A DNA stretch of 64,000 nt from CAG-390 sp964579135 (GTDB lineage: Bacteria; Bacillota; Clostridia; Oscillospirales; CAG-272), in assembly GCA_964579135.1 (NCBI GenBank), contig CAZOFD010000001.1, forward strand, positions 1-64,000, in the 5' to 3' direction. This document shows positions 17,655 through 26,990 of this stretch, piece after piece. The position numbers and the translations under genes were made by a program. Below the pieces are notes generated by a model that did no database searches, had not been told where the DNA came from, and saw only the letters and a list, made by a program, of their open reading frames with translations. How positions within the stretch are numbered: the stretch's first letter is position 1; each line of letters begins with the position of its first letter.

Positions 17655-19523
17655 ATGATATTTTCTTTTTTTAAAAAACATCTGAGATCGCTTTTACTCG
17701 TATACGCGATATTTGTCTTCGCCGTATCCGTATCGGCGGAGGACGTACTGCCGCCGATAGACATTCCGCAACCCGTAGCCGTCAAATCCGTCAAACTTAC
17801 GACGTTACCCGCAAAAACGCGCTACTTCGTCGGAGACGACTTTTCGCCCGACGGCGGTGTCATCACGGTGGAATATGACAACGGCACGAAAAAAGAGGTC
17901 AAACTCTCCTCGTCGTACTGTTCGGGCTTCGACTCCTCGAGCGAAAAAGAATTGACGATAACGGTCTCTTACCTCGGCTTTACGGATACGTTTTCGGTAT
18001 CCGTGCGCGAACCGCGCGTGCAAAGCGTAACGATGACGTCGCTCCCGACTAAAAGACAATATTTTGTCGGAGACGCATTTTCGCCCGACGGCGGCATTAT
18101 CACGGTAAAAAAGGACGACGGCTCCTCCGAAAAAGTTAAGCTGACGGCGGCTATGTGCAAGGGTTTTACCTCAACTGCGGCGGGCGAGGTGACCGTCACC
18201 GCCACGTATCTCGGCTACGATATGCCCTTTTCGGTAACGGTCAAAGAGCCGCGCGTTACGAAGCTTGAGGTCACGTCCGCTCCCGCCAAGGCCCTTTACT
18301 ATACCGGCGACGCATTCGACAGCTCGGGGCTCGTTATCCACGCGATATACGATAACGGAGACAAAAAGAACGTAACGGAAGACTCTGTACTGTCCGGCTT
18401 CGATTCCGCCACCGAGGGGGCAAAAACGCTGACCGTCACCTATACCTCCGACGGTCAATCGTTCTCCGTAACGATCAAGATAAAGGTCGTCAAGCTCGAA
18501 ATAGCAAAGGTGGAGATCGCCTCTTTGCCGACGAAATCCGTCTACACCGAGGGCGAGGTCTTCTCCCCCGCGGGACTTACGTTCAACTTTATATATAACA
18601 GCGGCAAGACCGAAAAAATGGACTATGCGGATATCGGCGACGTCAAGTTCGGCGAATTCGACAGCGAAACTCTCGGCAAAAAAAAGGTCACCGTCACCTG
18701 CCTCGGCTATAATTTCGAGATCGAGGTCGAAGTACGCCTGTCCGAAAATCACGTACACCGCGAGAGCGAGCTGATACGCGACGTCGAGCCGACCTGCGAG
18801 AGCGACGGATTCGCTTACACGGTTTGCACGGTGTGCGGGACCGTAGTGTCGGAGCAGGTGTTGCCCGCGTTGCCGCACGCTTGGAACGGCTGGGTTACCG
18901 ACCGCGCCCCCTCCGGCGAAGAAGAGGGACACCGCAGCCACACCTGCCTTATGTGCGGCAAAACGGAAGAAGAAACTATGGGCAAGCTCGTTTCGGTGCT
19001 TGAATGCGACGGTTTTTTCGCCGCGTTGCCCGATGGAGAGTATTTCCCTTTCGGCACGTCTTTTAAGGCAAGCAACCATTTTGCCGACCTTGCGGAGCTT
19101 ACCGTCTCCTCTTTCGCCGAGATAGCCGACGCAGCCGGCGCAGGAGCGCCGTTCGCCGCTTTTCGCATAGAATTTTTCGATGAGTACGGCAACTCGCTCA
19201 CGTTTGAAAACGTTACGTTTTCCTTTCCCATCGCCGGCGAAGAATATTCGGATATCACGCTTTTCGCGAACGGCAATCAATCAAAGCACTCATTCGGTGA
19301 CGGCAAGATCTCGTTTTGCGCCGACAGCGACGCCGTCGTTTTCGTTGCCGGCAATCTGCCCGAGCCCGCACCCGTCCCGTCCGAAACGACAAACGCACAG
19401 TCAAACGGCGCGGCAAAAGGCTCGTCCGCCGCATTTACCGCCGCGATGATCGCCGTATCCGTCGTTGCGGTCGCGATTATGCTCGCACTGCTCTACGTTC
19501 ACGTTATCAAAAAATATTACTGA
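17655..19523 (+). CDS. Surface protein with four Ig-like (Big_3 type) repeats and a C-terminal anchor
   Basis: 622 residues with a signal peptide (~1-28). Four ~80-residue repeats begin near residues 35, 113, 190 and 283, each with a pattern like LP(A/T)KxxYFVGDxFSPDGGxITV and ending LGYxxxFSVxV. A cysteine region follows (CTVCGTVVSEQVLPALPHAW, then CLMCGKTEE), a module often seen in Clostridia surface proteins, then a beta-rich domain, a low-complexity linker and a final membrane helix with KKYY. The protein should be exposed on the cell surface. The ligand is unknown. The Shine-Dalgarno is poor. Confidence 0.8.
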   Translation: MIFSFFKKHLRSLLLVYAIFVFAVSVSAEDVLPPIDIPQPVAVKSVKLTTLPAKTRYFVGDDFSPDGGVITVEYDNGTKKEVKLSSSYCSGFDSSSEKELTITVSYLGFTDTFSVSVREPRVQSVTMTSLPTKRQYFVGDAFSPDGGIITVKKDDGSSEKVKLTAAMCKGFTSTAAGEVTVTATYLGYDMPFSVTVKEPRVTKLEVTSAPAKALYYTGDAFDSSGLVIHAIYDNGDKKNVTEDSVLSGFDSATEGAKTLTVTYTSDGQSFSVTIKIKVVKLEIAKVEIASLPTKSVYTEGEVFSPAGLTFNFIYNSGKTEKMDYADIGDVKFGEFDSETLGKKKVTVTCLGYNFEIEVEVRLSENHVHRESELIRDVEPTCESDGFAYTVCTVCGTVVSEQVLPALPHAWNGWVTDRAPSGEEEGHRSHTCLMCGKTEEETMGKLVSVLECDGFFAALPDGEYFPFGTSFKASNHFADLAELTVSSFAEIADAAGAGAPFAAFRIEFFDEYGNSLTFENVTFSFPIAGEEYSDITLFANGNQSKHSFGDGKISFCADSDAVVFVAGNLPEPAPVPSETTNAQSNGAAKGSSAAFTAAMIAVSVVAVAIMLALLYVHVIKKYY

Positions 19524-19670
19524 TACGCAAAGATCCGCAAAAAAGGCACTCCGCGCTCGCGTCTCGGTCGTATTGACGGTCGTATCGTTTTCTCTTTTCG
19601 TAGTTTCGTCCGTTTTGCGCTCGCCGCGTTCGATCCTCAAAAGACGAACGAAACGCCGTATGGGCTTCTA

Positions 19671-20114
19671 TCACAAAACAAGGCAGAGCCAATAAACGAA
19701 CCCGTATACCGTGCCCGCCAACGTGCCGTATAACAGCACGGGACCCGCAACGGTAAATATCTTCGCCCCGAGCCCCAAAACGAAGCCCTCGTCTTTCGAG
19801 TCTATCGCGGCGGACACCACCGAATTCGCAAACCCCGTTATCGGCACGAGCGTGCCTCCGCCCGCGTACTTTGCCGCAACGTCAAAACACCCGAGAGACG
19901 TTAGGATCGCGGAGGCGAAAACCAATACGACGGACGTAAGCAGCGCGCCGTCTTCCGCACCGATACCGAGCGAGCTCCAAATCATATTCATCGCCTGCCC
20001 CAAAGCGCATATGGCGCCGCCGACGACAAAAGCGCGACGAAGATTCGCCCCATGCGGCGAGCGCGGCGCATGAGCTTCGACGTATTTTTTATAATTTTTT
20101 CGGCTGATATTCAT
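19671..20114 (-). CDS. spoVAC: Stage V sporulation protein AC
   Basis: 147 residues. The SpoVAC pattern is clear: a polar start (YVEAHAPRSPHGANLRRAF) then VVGGAICALGQ and several membrane segments, with a glycine-rich GGGTLVPITGFANSV region. In spores SpoVAC is a mechanosensitive channel that helps move dipicolinic acid. Here it stands without spoVAD or spoVAE beside it. Confidence 0.9.
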   Translation of the reverse strand: MNISRKNYKKYVEAHAPRSPHGANLRRAFVVGGAICALGQAMNMIWSSLGIGAEDGALLTSVVLVFASAILTSLGCFDVAAKYAGGGTLVPITGFANSVVSAAIDSKDEGFVLGLGAKIFTVAGPVLLYGTLAGTVYGFVYWLCLVL

Positions 20115-20256
20115 ATTTCCTCTTTCCTACCGTTTCTATATGCGTCTCTTCGCGCACTGCGCGCGCCGAGCCGCGAACATTCGGCAAAATCGCGCAAGCG
20201 CCGACTTTGCAAAACGTTGTTACGACAAAAATCAAAAGGTCAAAGGTCTTTAAATT

Positions 20257-20523
20257 ATGGAAAAACTCTCTTCTTTTTTTGAAACCGCGTCGGAAAAGAT
20301 CGAACGATTCGGCGACGCCGCCTCTGTCTATTTAAAACAAAAAGCGATCGAGACCGAGCGCGACGAGCATTATAAGACTCTCGGCAAACTGACTTATCGC
20401 AAGCTCTCCGAGAGCGAAGATACGACCGCGGAAATAAACGCCGAGATCGAGCATATCCGCGCCCTGAACGAACGCCTTGCCGATCTGCAAAAAGAAAAAA
20501 ACAAAAACAAAAGCACCGACTGA
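20257..20523 (+). CDS. Small coiled-coil protein of unknown function
   Basis: 88 residues, not recognised. It is almost entirely charged and helical (FFETASEKIERFGDAASVYLKQK, then a Leu/Glu/Lys coiled coil) and ends in a Lys/Asn-rich tail. No membrane segment or cysteine. It has an AAAGG site upstream and a strong terminator 26 bases after its stop, so it is a stand-alone unit divergent from spoVAC. Confidence 0.7.
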   Translation: MEKLSSFFETASEKIERFGDAASVYLKQKAIETERDEHYKTLGKLTYRKLSESEDTTAEINAEIEHIRALNERLADLQKEKNKNKSTD

Positions 20524-20549
20524 AGCGAGCGAGACGATATCCCGCCTGC

Positions 20550-20586
20550 GAGCGGCGCGACCACAACGTCGCGCCGCTCGCTTTTT
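20550..20586 (+). terminator. Terminator of the coiled-coil gene
   Basis: GAGCGGCGCGAC (20550-20561) pairs with 20568-20579; GCTTTTT follows. It lies at a convergent junction with the next minus-strand gene. Confidence 0.88.
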
Positions 20587-20590
20587 ACCG

Positions 20591-21049
20591 TTACAAAAAG
20601 CTCTTCATTTTTTCTACCGCGCTCTCCTCAAACGCTGCGACCTCTTCGGCAAAATCCGCAATCTCCTTTGTGCCTCCGCCCTTTTTAAACTCGCTTGTTT
20701 TGCGCAAAAGGTCGGTTATCCCCATAGTCGTCCCCTCTATCGTCATCTGAGCCATATGCGAAACGCCGGGATCCGAAGCGACGTTCATCGCAATGCCGAT
20801 TTTCGCCTCGGTGCGGGTTATCGCATTCTCCTCGCGCGGTCTTTCACCCGCGTCCTCGAGCATTTTCGCGCTTCGCCGAGCCAGTCGCTCGTATTCCTCG
20901 AGTTCAGCCGTCAGTTCCGTGCGAAAATCACCCACATCCGTGTGTTTTATAAGACTTATCACGGAATCCGACGCCATTTTTACGTTTTTATAGATATCCC
21001 CGAGCAAAGATATCCCGTCTTTGTCGCGTTGCTTTTTCAAATCGGGCAT
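20591..21049 (-). CDS. Helical protein of unknown function
   Basis: 152 residues from ATG 21049, chosen because purine-rich GAGGGGAAAAGG lies upstream. Family not recognised. The sequence is mainly amphipathic helices (YKNVKMASDSVISLIKHT; ELTAELEEYERLARRSAKML; EEVAAFEESAVEKMK), which could form a ferritin-like four-helix bundle, but I could not place a metal-binding EXXH set with confidence. No signal peptide. It is divergent from galU. Confidence 0.7.
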   Translation of the reverse strand: MPDLKKQRDKDGISLLGDIYKNVKMASDSVISLIKHTDVGDFRTELTAELEEYERLARRSAKMLEDAGERPREENAITRTEAKIGIAMNVASDPGVSHMAQMTIEGTTMGITDLLRKTSEFKKGGGTKEIADFAEEVAAFEESAVEKMKSFL

Positions 21050-21165
21050 TTTACCTTTTCCCCTCTCTTTTCTTTCGTTATCCGTATAAGATAAGTTTTC
21101 CGCATTTCGCGCGATCGATACGACAAAGTTTTTCGGACGCAAAGTTTCCATTTTCGAAAAAATAC

Positions 21166-21194
21166 TTGATTTATTGTCAATATTCTTATATAAT
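21166..21194 (+). promoter_or_regulatory. Promoter of galU
   Basis: TTGATT (21166-21171), 17 bases, TATAAT (21189-21194). Confidence 0.8.
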
Positions 21195-21246
21195 GAATGC
21201 ATCTGTATTCGAAAGGAAACTCCCCGTCGGGAGTTTGGTTTTTAAT

Positions 21247-22149
21247 ATGAGCAAAACGGTCGACACGCCCGTAAGAAAAGCCGTTATTCCCGCCGCGGGT
21301 CTCGGCACCAGAATGCTTCCGATCGCGCGCGCGGTACCGAAAGAGATGCTTCCGATCGTCGACCGCCCCGCCATATCGTATCTTGTCGAAGAAGCGGCTC
21401 GCTCGGGGATAACGGACGTGCTTATCATAACCGGCAGGAACAAAAACGCGATCGAAGACTACTTCGACTATTCGCCCGAATACGAAGCGGCGCTTACGGC
21501 AAAGGGGCGCTTCGACGCCGTCGGGGAGATGCGTCGCGACGCCGCGGTAAACGGCGTAAACGTTTTCTTTCTCCGCCAAAAAGAGACGCGGGGGCTCGGT
21601 CACGCCGTCGGCTGCGCCAAAAATTTCGTCGGAAACGAGCCTTTTGCCGTGCTGTACGGCGACGACGTGATCTTTTCGGAAAAGCCGGTGACCTTGCAGC
21701 TTATCGAACGTTACCGCAAATACGGGCGTGCCGTGTGCGGAGTAAAACACGTCCCGCACGAACTGATAAAAAAATACTGCTCCCTCAAAGCCGCGCCGAT
21801 ACCGGGCGCCGACGGCGAATATTTCGTCGACGATATGATAGAAAAGCCGTCTTGTGACGAGGAGATCTTTTCGGATCTTTCCATCCTCGGCAGAGTTCTT
21901 CTTACGCCCGACATATTCGACATCATAGAGAATACCGCCCCCGGCGCCGGAGGAGAGATACAGCTGACCGACGCAATCGCGGTGCTTGCGCGCCGCGTCG
22001 GGGTGACAGCCCTCAATTTCGAGGGCGAGAGATTCGACCTCGGCTCAAAGCTCGGATTCCTTTGCGCAAACGTGGTAAAAGCGCTGGAAAGCGGCGAATT
22101 GTCCGACGAATTCAAAAAATTTATAAAGCAGACGGCGGAAAAGCTGTAA
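21247..22149 (+). CDS. galU: UTP-glucose-1-phosphate uridylyltransferase
   Basis: 300 residues, normal length. It makes UDP-glucose for glycolipids and envelope sugars. The nucleotide-binding start is clear (KAVIPAAGLGTRMLPIARAVPKEMLP), as are LYGDDVIF (metal aspartate region), VDDMIEKP and FDLGSKLGF near the end. ATG 21247 was taken because the promoter and the N-terminal homology exclude earlier starts. Confidence 0.96.
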   Translation: MSKTVDTPVRKAVIPAAGLGTRMLPIARAVPKEMLPIVDRPAISYLVEEAARSGITDVLIITGRNKNAIEDYFDYSPEYEAALTAKGRFDAVGEMRRDAAVNGVNVFFLRQKETRGLGHAVGCAKNFVGNEPFAVLYGDDVIFSEKPVTLQLIERYRKYGRAVCGVKHVPHELIKKYCSLKAAPIPGADGEYFVDDMIEKPSCDEEIFSDLSILGRVLLTPDIFDIIENTAPGAGGEIQLTDAIAVLARRVGVTALNFEGERFDLGSKLGFLCANVVKALESGELSDEFKKFIKQTAEKL

Positions 22150-22296
22150 GCGCTCGCAGGGCGACAAGGCGGATTTTTCCGCCGTGCCGTGCACCGCTCC
22201 GCATACGCACTTCCCCGTTACCGAGCAAAATCCCGAAAATTCGAAAGGAAGGAGCCTTCCCCCGCGGCGAGAGCGCCGCAGGAAAGACGCAAAACC

Positions 22297-22788
22297 ATGA
22301 CGACGAGGATATCGAAAGAAAATTATTATCTCGACATAGCTCAGACCGTTTCGGAGCGCAGCACCTGCCTGCGCCGCAGATTCGGCGCGATAATAGTAAA
22401 AGACGACACCATAGTATCCACCGGCTATAACGGCGCACCTCGCGGACGTGCGAATTGCAACGACATCGGCAACTGTTACCGCGAAGCCATCGGCATACCG
22501 CGCGGCGAAAGATACGAACTTTGCCGCTCGGTGCACGCGGAAGCAAACGCGATAATCGCCGCGCCGCGAGACCGAATGCTCGGCGCAACGCTGTACCTTT
22601 GCTGCACGTCTCCCCTCGACGGCTCGGTTATGGGCGGCACCTCGTCGTGTATGATGTGCAAAAAACTCGTGATAAACGCGGGCATCGCCCGAGTTGTGAT
22701 ACGCGACGACGCAAATAACTACCGCTCCGTTTCGGTAGCGGATTGGATAAGCGACGACGACTCGCTCTCCGGCAAGTTCGGATATTGA
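22297..22788 (+). CDS. dCMP/cytidine deaminase-like protein (ComEB family)
   Basis: 163 residues. Zinc deaminase motifs HAEANAI (His and catalytic Glu) and SSCMMCKK (two Cys ligands) are present, with an additional Cys/His-rich stretch (NCNDIGNC) typical of the ComEB/dCMP deaminase branch. The likely reaction is dCMP to dUMP for thymidylate synthesis. It follows galU by 147 bases that contain small hairpins, and it starts a run of same-strand genes. Confidence 0.9.
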   Translation: MTTRISKENYYLDIAQTVSERSTCLRRRFGAIIVKDDTIVSTGYNGAPRGRANCNDIGNCYREAIGIPRGERYELCRSVHAEANAIIAAPRDRMLGATLYLCCTSPLDGSVMGGTSSCMMCKKLVINAGIARVVIRDDANNYRSVSVADWISDDDSLSGKFGY

Positions 22789-22892
22789 CCGCTCAAGCCC
22801 GCGACGCATCCGCTCGGTGAAAAGCAAAAACTCCGAGCAACGCATACACATCGATCGAAAGGAAAAAGCCGCGGGACGCGGCAAGTGCAAAC

Positions 22893-23546
22893 GTGAACGC
22901 CGATAACAAAAAAAGGATTCTTCTCGCCCCCATCGCCCTTGTCTTGCTTCTCTGCTTCGTCTCCGCGTTTCTCACTTCCTGCGGGGTAAAGCTCGAAGCG
23001 CGCAATTCGAAAATATACAATACGAAAACGCACAAAAGTTACGTGCTTACCCCAACCTATTACGAGCCGAAAACGATCTCCAAGGAGGCGTACGCCACCC
23101 TGAAATACAACGATACGGAAACCGACTTCTTCGAGATAGGCGGCTACTCGCCCGAAGAATGGCTCGCGAACGAATTCGGCGACGTATACTGCGCCACGGG
23201 GGAAACTCTGCCGGGGCTTGACGGCTTCGGCGCGACCGGCGCGCTCGTTTGCGAAAACAACGACGCCTCCGTTATGATCGCCGAGATTACGGACACGGAA
23301 GCGCTTAACAAAGCAATAGATATCTTTACCGAAGAATACGACCGCGACACCGACGGAATAAAGCCCGATCTTACGGACGGATATACTGTACTCGAAATAA
23401 AATTCACCTCCGAAAAATACCCGAATCTCTATTTTGCGCTGAAGCTCGCAGTCTCCTCGGAGGGTGCGTATCTTTACTCGTCTTCCGACAGAGTATACGC
23501 TTATATCGGGGATATATTCGCTTCGTATATATCCGAAGCGACCTGA
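22893..23546 (+). CDS. Lipoprotein of unknown function
   Basis: 217 residues from a GTG. Signal peptide with lipobox LTSC near residue 30. The mature part has a beta-rich look (KIYNTKTHKSYVLTPTYYEPK; GYTVLEIKFTSEKYPNLYFALKL) and no catalytic motif I recognise. No good Shine-Dalgarno is seen, so the start is uncertain. It lies between dCMP deaminase and rimI on the same strand. Confidence 0.7.
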   Translation: MNADNKKRILLAPIALVLLLCFVSAFLTSCGVKLEARNSKIYNTKTHKSYVLTPTYYEPKTISKEAYATLKYNDTETDFFEIGGYSPEEWLANEFGDVYCATGETLPGLDGFGATGALVCENNDASVMIAEITDTEALNKAIDIFTEEYDRDTDGIKPDLTDGYTVLEIKFTSEKYPNLYFALKLAVSSEGAYLYSSSDRVYAYIGDIFASYISEAT

Positions 23547-23579
23547 TCTCTTACCGACACACAAAGGATGAACGTCACA

Positions 23580-24047
23580 ATGAATCGAAACACACCGAAT
23601 TTTGAGATACTCCCCTTTACCGCAACGCATATCCCGCGCGTAGCCGAGATCGAGCGGCTCTCGTTTTCCGAGCCGTGGAGCGAAGCCGCACTGACTCTTA
23701 TGCACGAGTCTCCGCACTGCCACGCCGTGGTTTGCATAGACGGTGCAAGCGGCGAGCCGATAGCTTACGGCGGAATGGAATACGTGCTTGACGAAGCGGA
23801 ACTTACGAATATAGCCACCCACCCCGATCACCGTCGCCGCGGTTGTGCCAAAGCCGTGCTTTCGGCGCTCGAAGCCTTCGCCGCCGTCAACGGGATCCGC
23901 AAGATATGGCTCGACGTTCGCTCCTCCAACGACGCCGCGATCGCACTCTATCGCAGCCTCGGGTATACCGAATCCGGAATTCGCAAAAATTTTTACCGTT
24001 TTCCCACCGAAAACGCCACGCTGATGGTCAAGACCATCGGCTGCTGA
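23580..24047 (+). CDS. rimI: Ribosomal protein bS18 N-acetyltransferase RimI
   Basis: 155 residues, GNAT fold. The acetyl-CoA loop is HPDHRRRGCAKAVL (R-R-x-G-x-A), followed by LDVRSSNDAAIALYRSLGY, the usual RimI end. The ATG at 23580 was preferred to one 12 bases upstream because AAAGGA precedes it. It lies directly before tsaD, a classic pair in bacteria. Confidence 0.93.
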   Translation: MNRNTPNFEILPFTATHIPRVAEIERLSFSEPWSEAALTLMHESPHCHAVVCIDGASGEPIAYGGMEYVLDEAELTNIATHPDHRRRGCAKAVLSALEAFAAVNGIRKIWLDVRSSNDAAIALYRSLGYTESGIRKNFYRFPTENATLMVKTIGC

Positions 24048-24080
24048 CGAAGCGCAAAAGACCTTAAGGAAGTTAACGAT

Positions 24081-25097
24081 ATGATCATTCTCGGCATAGA
24101 ATCATCGTGCGACGAGACCTCTGCCGCCGCCGTAGAGGACGTGGGCGGCAAGATGCTCGTCCGCTCCAACGTCGTCGCCTCTCAAGTACCGACGCACCGC
24201 CTCTACGGCGGCGTCGTGCCCGAGATCGCCGGCAGAGCCCATATAGAGGCTGTCAGCCGCGTCACCTACGAAGCGCTTGACAGTGCCGGCATCGCTCTTT
24301 CCGACGTCGACGCAATAGCCGTTACCTCGCACCCGGGTCTGATAGGCGCGTTACTCGTGGGGGTAAACTTCGCGAAATCGTTGGCTTACGCCAACGGTCT
24401 GCCGCTCGTTGCCGTAAATCACGTTCACGCGCATACCGCCGCGGCATATCTCGCGTCCTGGCAACTTCGCGCGCCGTTTTTGTCTCTCGTCGTGTCGGGC
24501 GGGCACACCTCGTTCTACTTTGTTAAAAACCCGACCGAATACGTCGAGATCGGCGGAACGAGGGACGACGCCGCAGGCGAGGCTTTCGACAAACTCGGCA
24601 GGGTGCTCGGAATGCCATACCCCGCCGGAGCGGAAATGGACAAACTCGCGACCGAGGGTTTTATGCGCAACGATTGGAAAAGCATTTCGCTCCCCTCGCC
24701 CGCCATACACGGCGACGAGCCGACATTTTCTTTCAGCGGGCTCAAAACGGCGGCGCTGAATCTTATCAACTCCGAAAAGCAGCGCGGCGAGGAGCCCGAC
24801 CGCACGGCATACGCCGCCGCGATAACTCACGCGATAGTCTCGGCGGTAGCCAAAAAGCTGCCATATGCCATAGCCGCAACCGGGTGCCGCGATATGGTGC
24901 TCGCAGGCGGCGTCGCAGCCAATTCGCACCTGCGGCGCGCGGTTGCCGAGGTCTGCGAAAAGCACGGCGTGCGACTGACCGTGCCCCCCGTATCTCTTTG
25001 CGGCGACAACGCCGCGATGGTTGCCGCGCAGGGCTTTTGCGAATATCGCGCGGGCAACTTTGCAGACACCCATCTCAACGCTTCGGCACTCGATTAA
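24081..25097 (+). CDS. tsaD: tRNA N6-threonylcarbamoyladenosine transferase TsaD
   Basis: 338 residues, normal length. ASKHA fold with the start ILGIESSCDETSAA, the metal-binding HVHAH motif (NHVHAHTAA), VSGGHTSFY, LAGGVAANSHLR and LCGDNAAM. It transfers threonylcarbamoyl to A37 of ANN-decoding tRNAs with TsaB and TsaE, which are not in this window. An AAGGAAG site precedes the ATG. Confidence 0.97.
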   Translation: MIILGIESSCDETSAAAVEDVGGKMLVRSNVVASQVPTHRLYGGVVPEIAGRAHIEAVSRVTYEALDSAGIALSDVDAIAVTSHPGLIGALLVGVNFAKSLAYANGLPLVAVNHVHAHTAAAYLASWQLRAPFLSLVVSGGHTSFYFVKNPTEYVEIGGTRDDAAGEAFDKLGRVLGMPYPAGAEMDKLATEGFMRNDWKSISLPSPAIHGDEPTFSFSGLKTAALNLINSEKQRGEEPDRTAYAAAITHAIVSAVAKKLPYAIAATGCRDMVLAGGVAANSHLRRAVAEVCEKHGVRLTVPPVSLCGDNAAMVAAQGFCEYRAGNFADTHLNASALD

Positions 25098-25134
25098 CGT
25101 TTTGCCGTGCGCTGCGAAGCGAGGATATTACTCT

Positions 25135-25821
25135 ATGAACAATTTCGAAATACAAAAAAAGCCGTCCCCCGCGGTCATAAAACGTTTGCCGAGATATTAC
25201 AGATATCTGCGCGAACTTTTGGCAAACGAAAAAACGCGCATAAGTTCCGCGGAGCTGGCGCGTATTATGAACGTTACCGCATCTCAGATACGGCAAGATC
25301 TCAACTGCTTCGGCGGTTTCGGGCAGCAGGGCTACGGCTATAACGTCGAGCACCTCTACTCCGAGATCTGCAACATCCTCGGCGTAAACGAAGGCTACCG
25401 CGCCGTTATAGTCGGGGCGGGCAACCTCGGGCGCGCGCTGGCTCGCTCGCCGATGCTTAAGCGCCGCGGAGTGCGCCTTGCGGCAATGTTCGATACGGAC
25501 AGGGCGCTTATCGGTCGCGACTACAACGGGATTCCAGTTCTTGACGTCGCAACGCTGCCCGATTATTGCCAAAAAAACGGAATAGATATCGGGATACTTA
25601 CGTTGCCGCGCGAACAGGCACCGAACGCCGCGCGTATGCTCGAAGCGGGCGCGGTGCGCGGCATATGGAACTTTACAAGCACCGAGCTCCCTTCGCTCCC
25701 GCCCTGCATCGCGCTCGAAAACGTGCACCTCGGCGATTCGCTGATGACCTTGTGCTATAAAGTCAAAAACGGAAAAAAGCGCAGATCCGTGCGAAAGCCG
25801 TGCGCAAAAAGCGGCGTTTGA
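25135..25821 (+). CDS. rex: Redox-sensing transcriptional repressor Rex
   Basis: 228 residues from ATG 25135 (GAGGATAT site). An N-terminal winged helix (VIKRLPRYYRYLREL; ITSSELARIMNVTASQIRQDL pattern) precedes a Rossmann domain with GAGNLGRALA, which binds NADH or NAD+. Rex represses fermentation and NADH-oxidising genes when NAD+ is high. The location between tsaD and dnaD is unusual; regulated targets cannot be read here. Confidence 0.96.
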   Translation: MNNFEIQKKPSPAVIKRLPRYYRYLRELLANEKTRISSAELARIMNVTASQIRQDLNCFGGFGQQGYGYNVEHLYSEICNILGVNEGYRAVIVGAGNLGRALARSPMLKRRGVRLAAMFDTDRALIGRDYNGIPVLDVATLPDYCQKNGIDIGILTLPREQAPNAARMLEAGAVRGIWNFTSTELPSLPPCIALENVHLGDSLMTLCYKVKNGKKRRSVRKPCAKSGV

Positions 25822-25923
25822 CCATCCTCGTCGCGCCGCCGAAGCACGTTCTCTCAAAACAAGCCTCGAAACGGAAGTTTTTCAGAAAGGGCAACGGCGC
25901 TCCGGCGCTTACCGAAAACAGAT

Positions 25924-26982
25924 ATGCAAAAAAAATTTAAAATAAATTACGGGGCAGCCGTTACGGTATTTCCGAATTCGGCTGTTAAGCTTTTGCCCTC
26001 GGCTTCCGAAACGGAAACGAAAGTACTTATCGCTCTTTTGCAAGATCCGGGGGCAACGGCTGAACAACTTTCCGCGGCGGCAAACGGCGACGCCTTGGCA
26101 CTCGCGCAGGCGCTTACCTTTTGGGCAAACGCCGGCGTCGTTTGCGTCGACGACGCCGAGATAAGCGCACGTTCGACCGACGATGACGCCGATCGGACGG
26201 CAAAAAAAGCGACTGCGACGCACGACGAAGCAAAACGCGAAAAAGCGCACTACGGCAACGTTCCGAGTTATGATATCGGCGAGCTTACGCGCGTCGTCGA
26301 TTCGAACCCCGACGTAAAGGCTTTGATCGACGAGTGCGGACGGATACTCGGCAAGATGCTTAACAACACCGAAATAACGCGACTTTTGTCCGTAATGGAT
26401 TACCTTTCTCTCTCGCCGGAATACGTGCTCGTGCTGTGCTCGCACTGCGCGACGGCGGGGAAAAAGTCGATGCATTACCTTGAAACGGTAGCCGTTAAAA
26501 CGTTTGACGCGGGAATAACCGACGCGGACGAGCTCGAAAAACATTTTTTAAAGATAGAAGAAGCCAAGCGCGTCGAAACACAGATACGTAAAATGTTCGG
26601 TCTGGACCTCTCTCGTGCACTTACGACGAGGGAGAAAAAGTTTTTGGATGCGTGGACGGTGAGGTTCGGCTACGACGCTGACGTTATCGAGATCGCGTAC
26701 GAGATCACCGTCGACTCGACCCACGAGCCATCGTTGGCATATGCAAACGCAATACTCGAAAGTTGGTTTTCTCGCGATCTGCACTCTGCCGACGAGATAA
26801 AAGCATTCATTTCCGAGGAAAAAGAGAAAAAGCGCGCCTCGGCTACCGGCAACGTCGGCAAAAGCTTCGATTCCGACGATTTTTTCGCCGCGGCGCTTAA
26901 GCGGAGCTACGGCAAGGCGGGTATTCCGCCGGCAGTGGCGGAAGCGCAAAAAAAGGCTGCCGCAAATAAACAGGGAGGTTAA
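25924..26982 (+). CDS. DnaD domain replication protein
   Basis: 352 residues. An N-terminal winged-helix-like part (SASETETKVLIALLQDPGATAEQL) and a linker of Asp/Ala/Lys are followed by two DnaB_2/DnaD helical domains (~115-200 and ~215-300) with the recognisable YLSLSPEYVLVLCSHC and YANAILESWFSRDLHSADEI segments. It probably helps load the replicative helicase. It is paired with a DnaI/DnaC-like ATPase 8 bases downstream, the usual arrangement in Clostridia. No good ribosome site is seen before the ATG. Confidence 0.9.
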   Translation: MQKKFKINYGAAVTVFPNSAVKLLPSASETETKVLIALLQDPGATAEQLSAAANGDALALAQALTFWANAGVVCVDDAEISARSTDDDADRTAKKATATHDEAKREKAHYGNVPSYDIGELTRVVDSNPDVKALIDECGRILGKMLNNTEITRLLSVMDYLSLSPEYVLVLCSHCATAGKKSMHYLETVAVKTFDAGITDADELEKHFLKIEEAKRVETQIRKMFGLDLSRALTTREKKFLDAWTVRFGYDADVIEIAYEITVDSTHEPSLAYANAILESWFSRDLHSADEIKAFISEEKEKKRASATGNVGKSFDSDDFFAAALKRSYGKAGIPPAVAEAQKKAAANKQGG

Positions 26983-26990
26983 GATCACGT

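Noticed and set aside
23568..23579. Earlier ATG for rimI
   Set aside because: It overlaps the AAAGGA ribosome site that serves the ATG at 23580.
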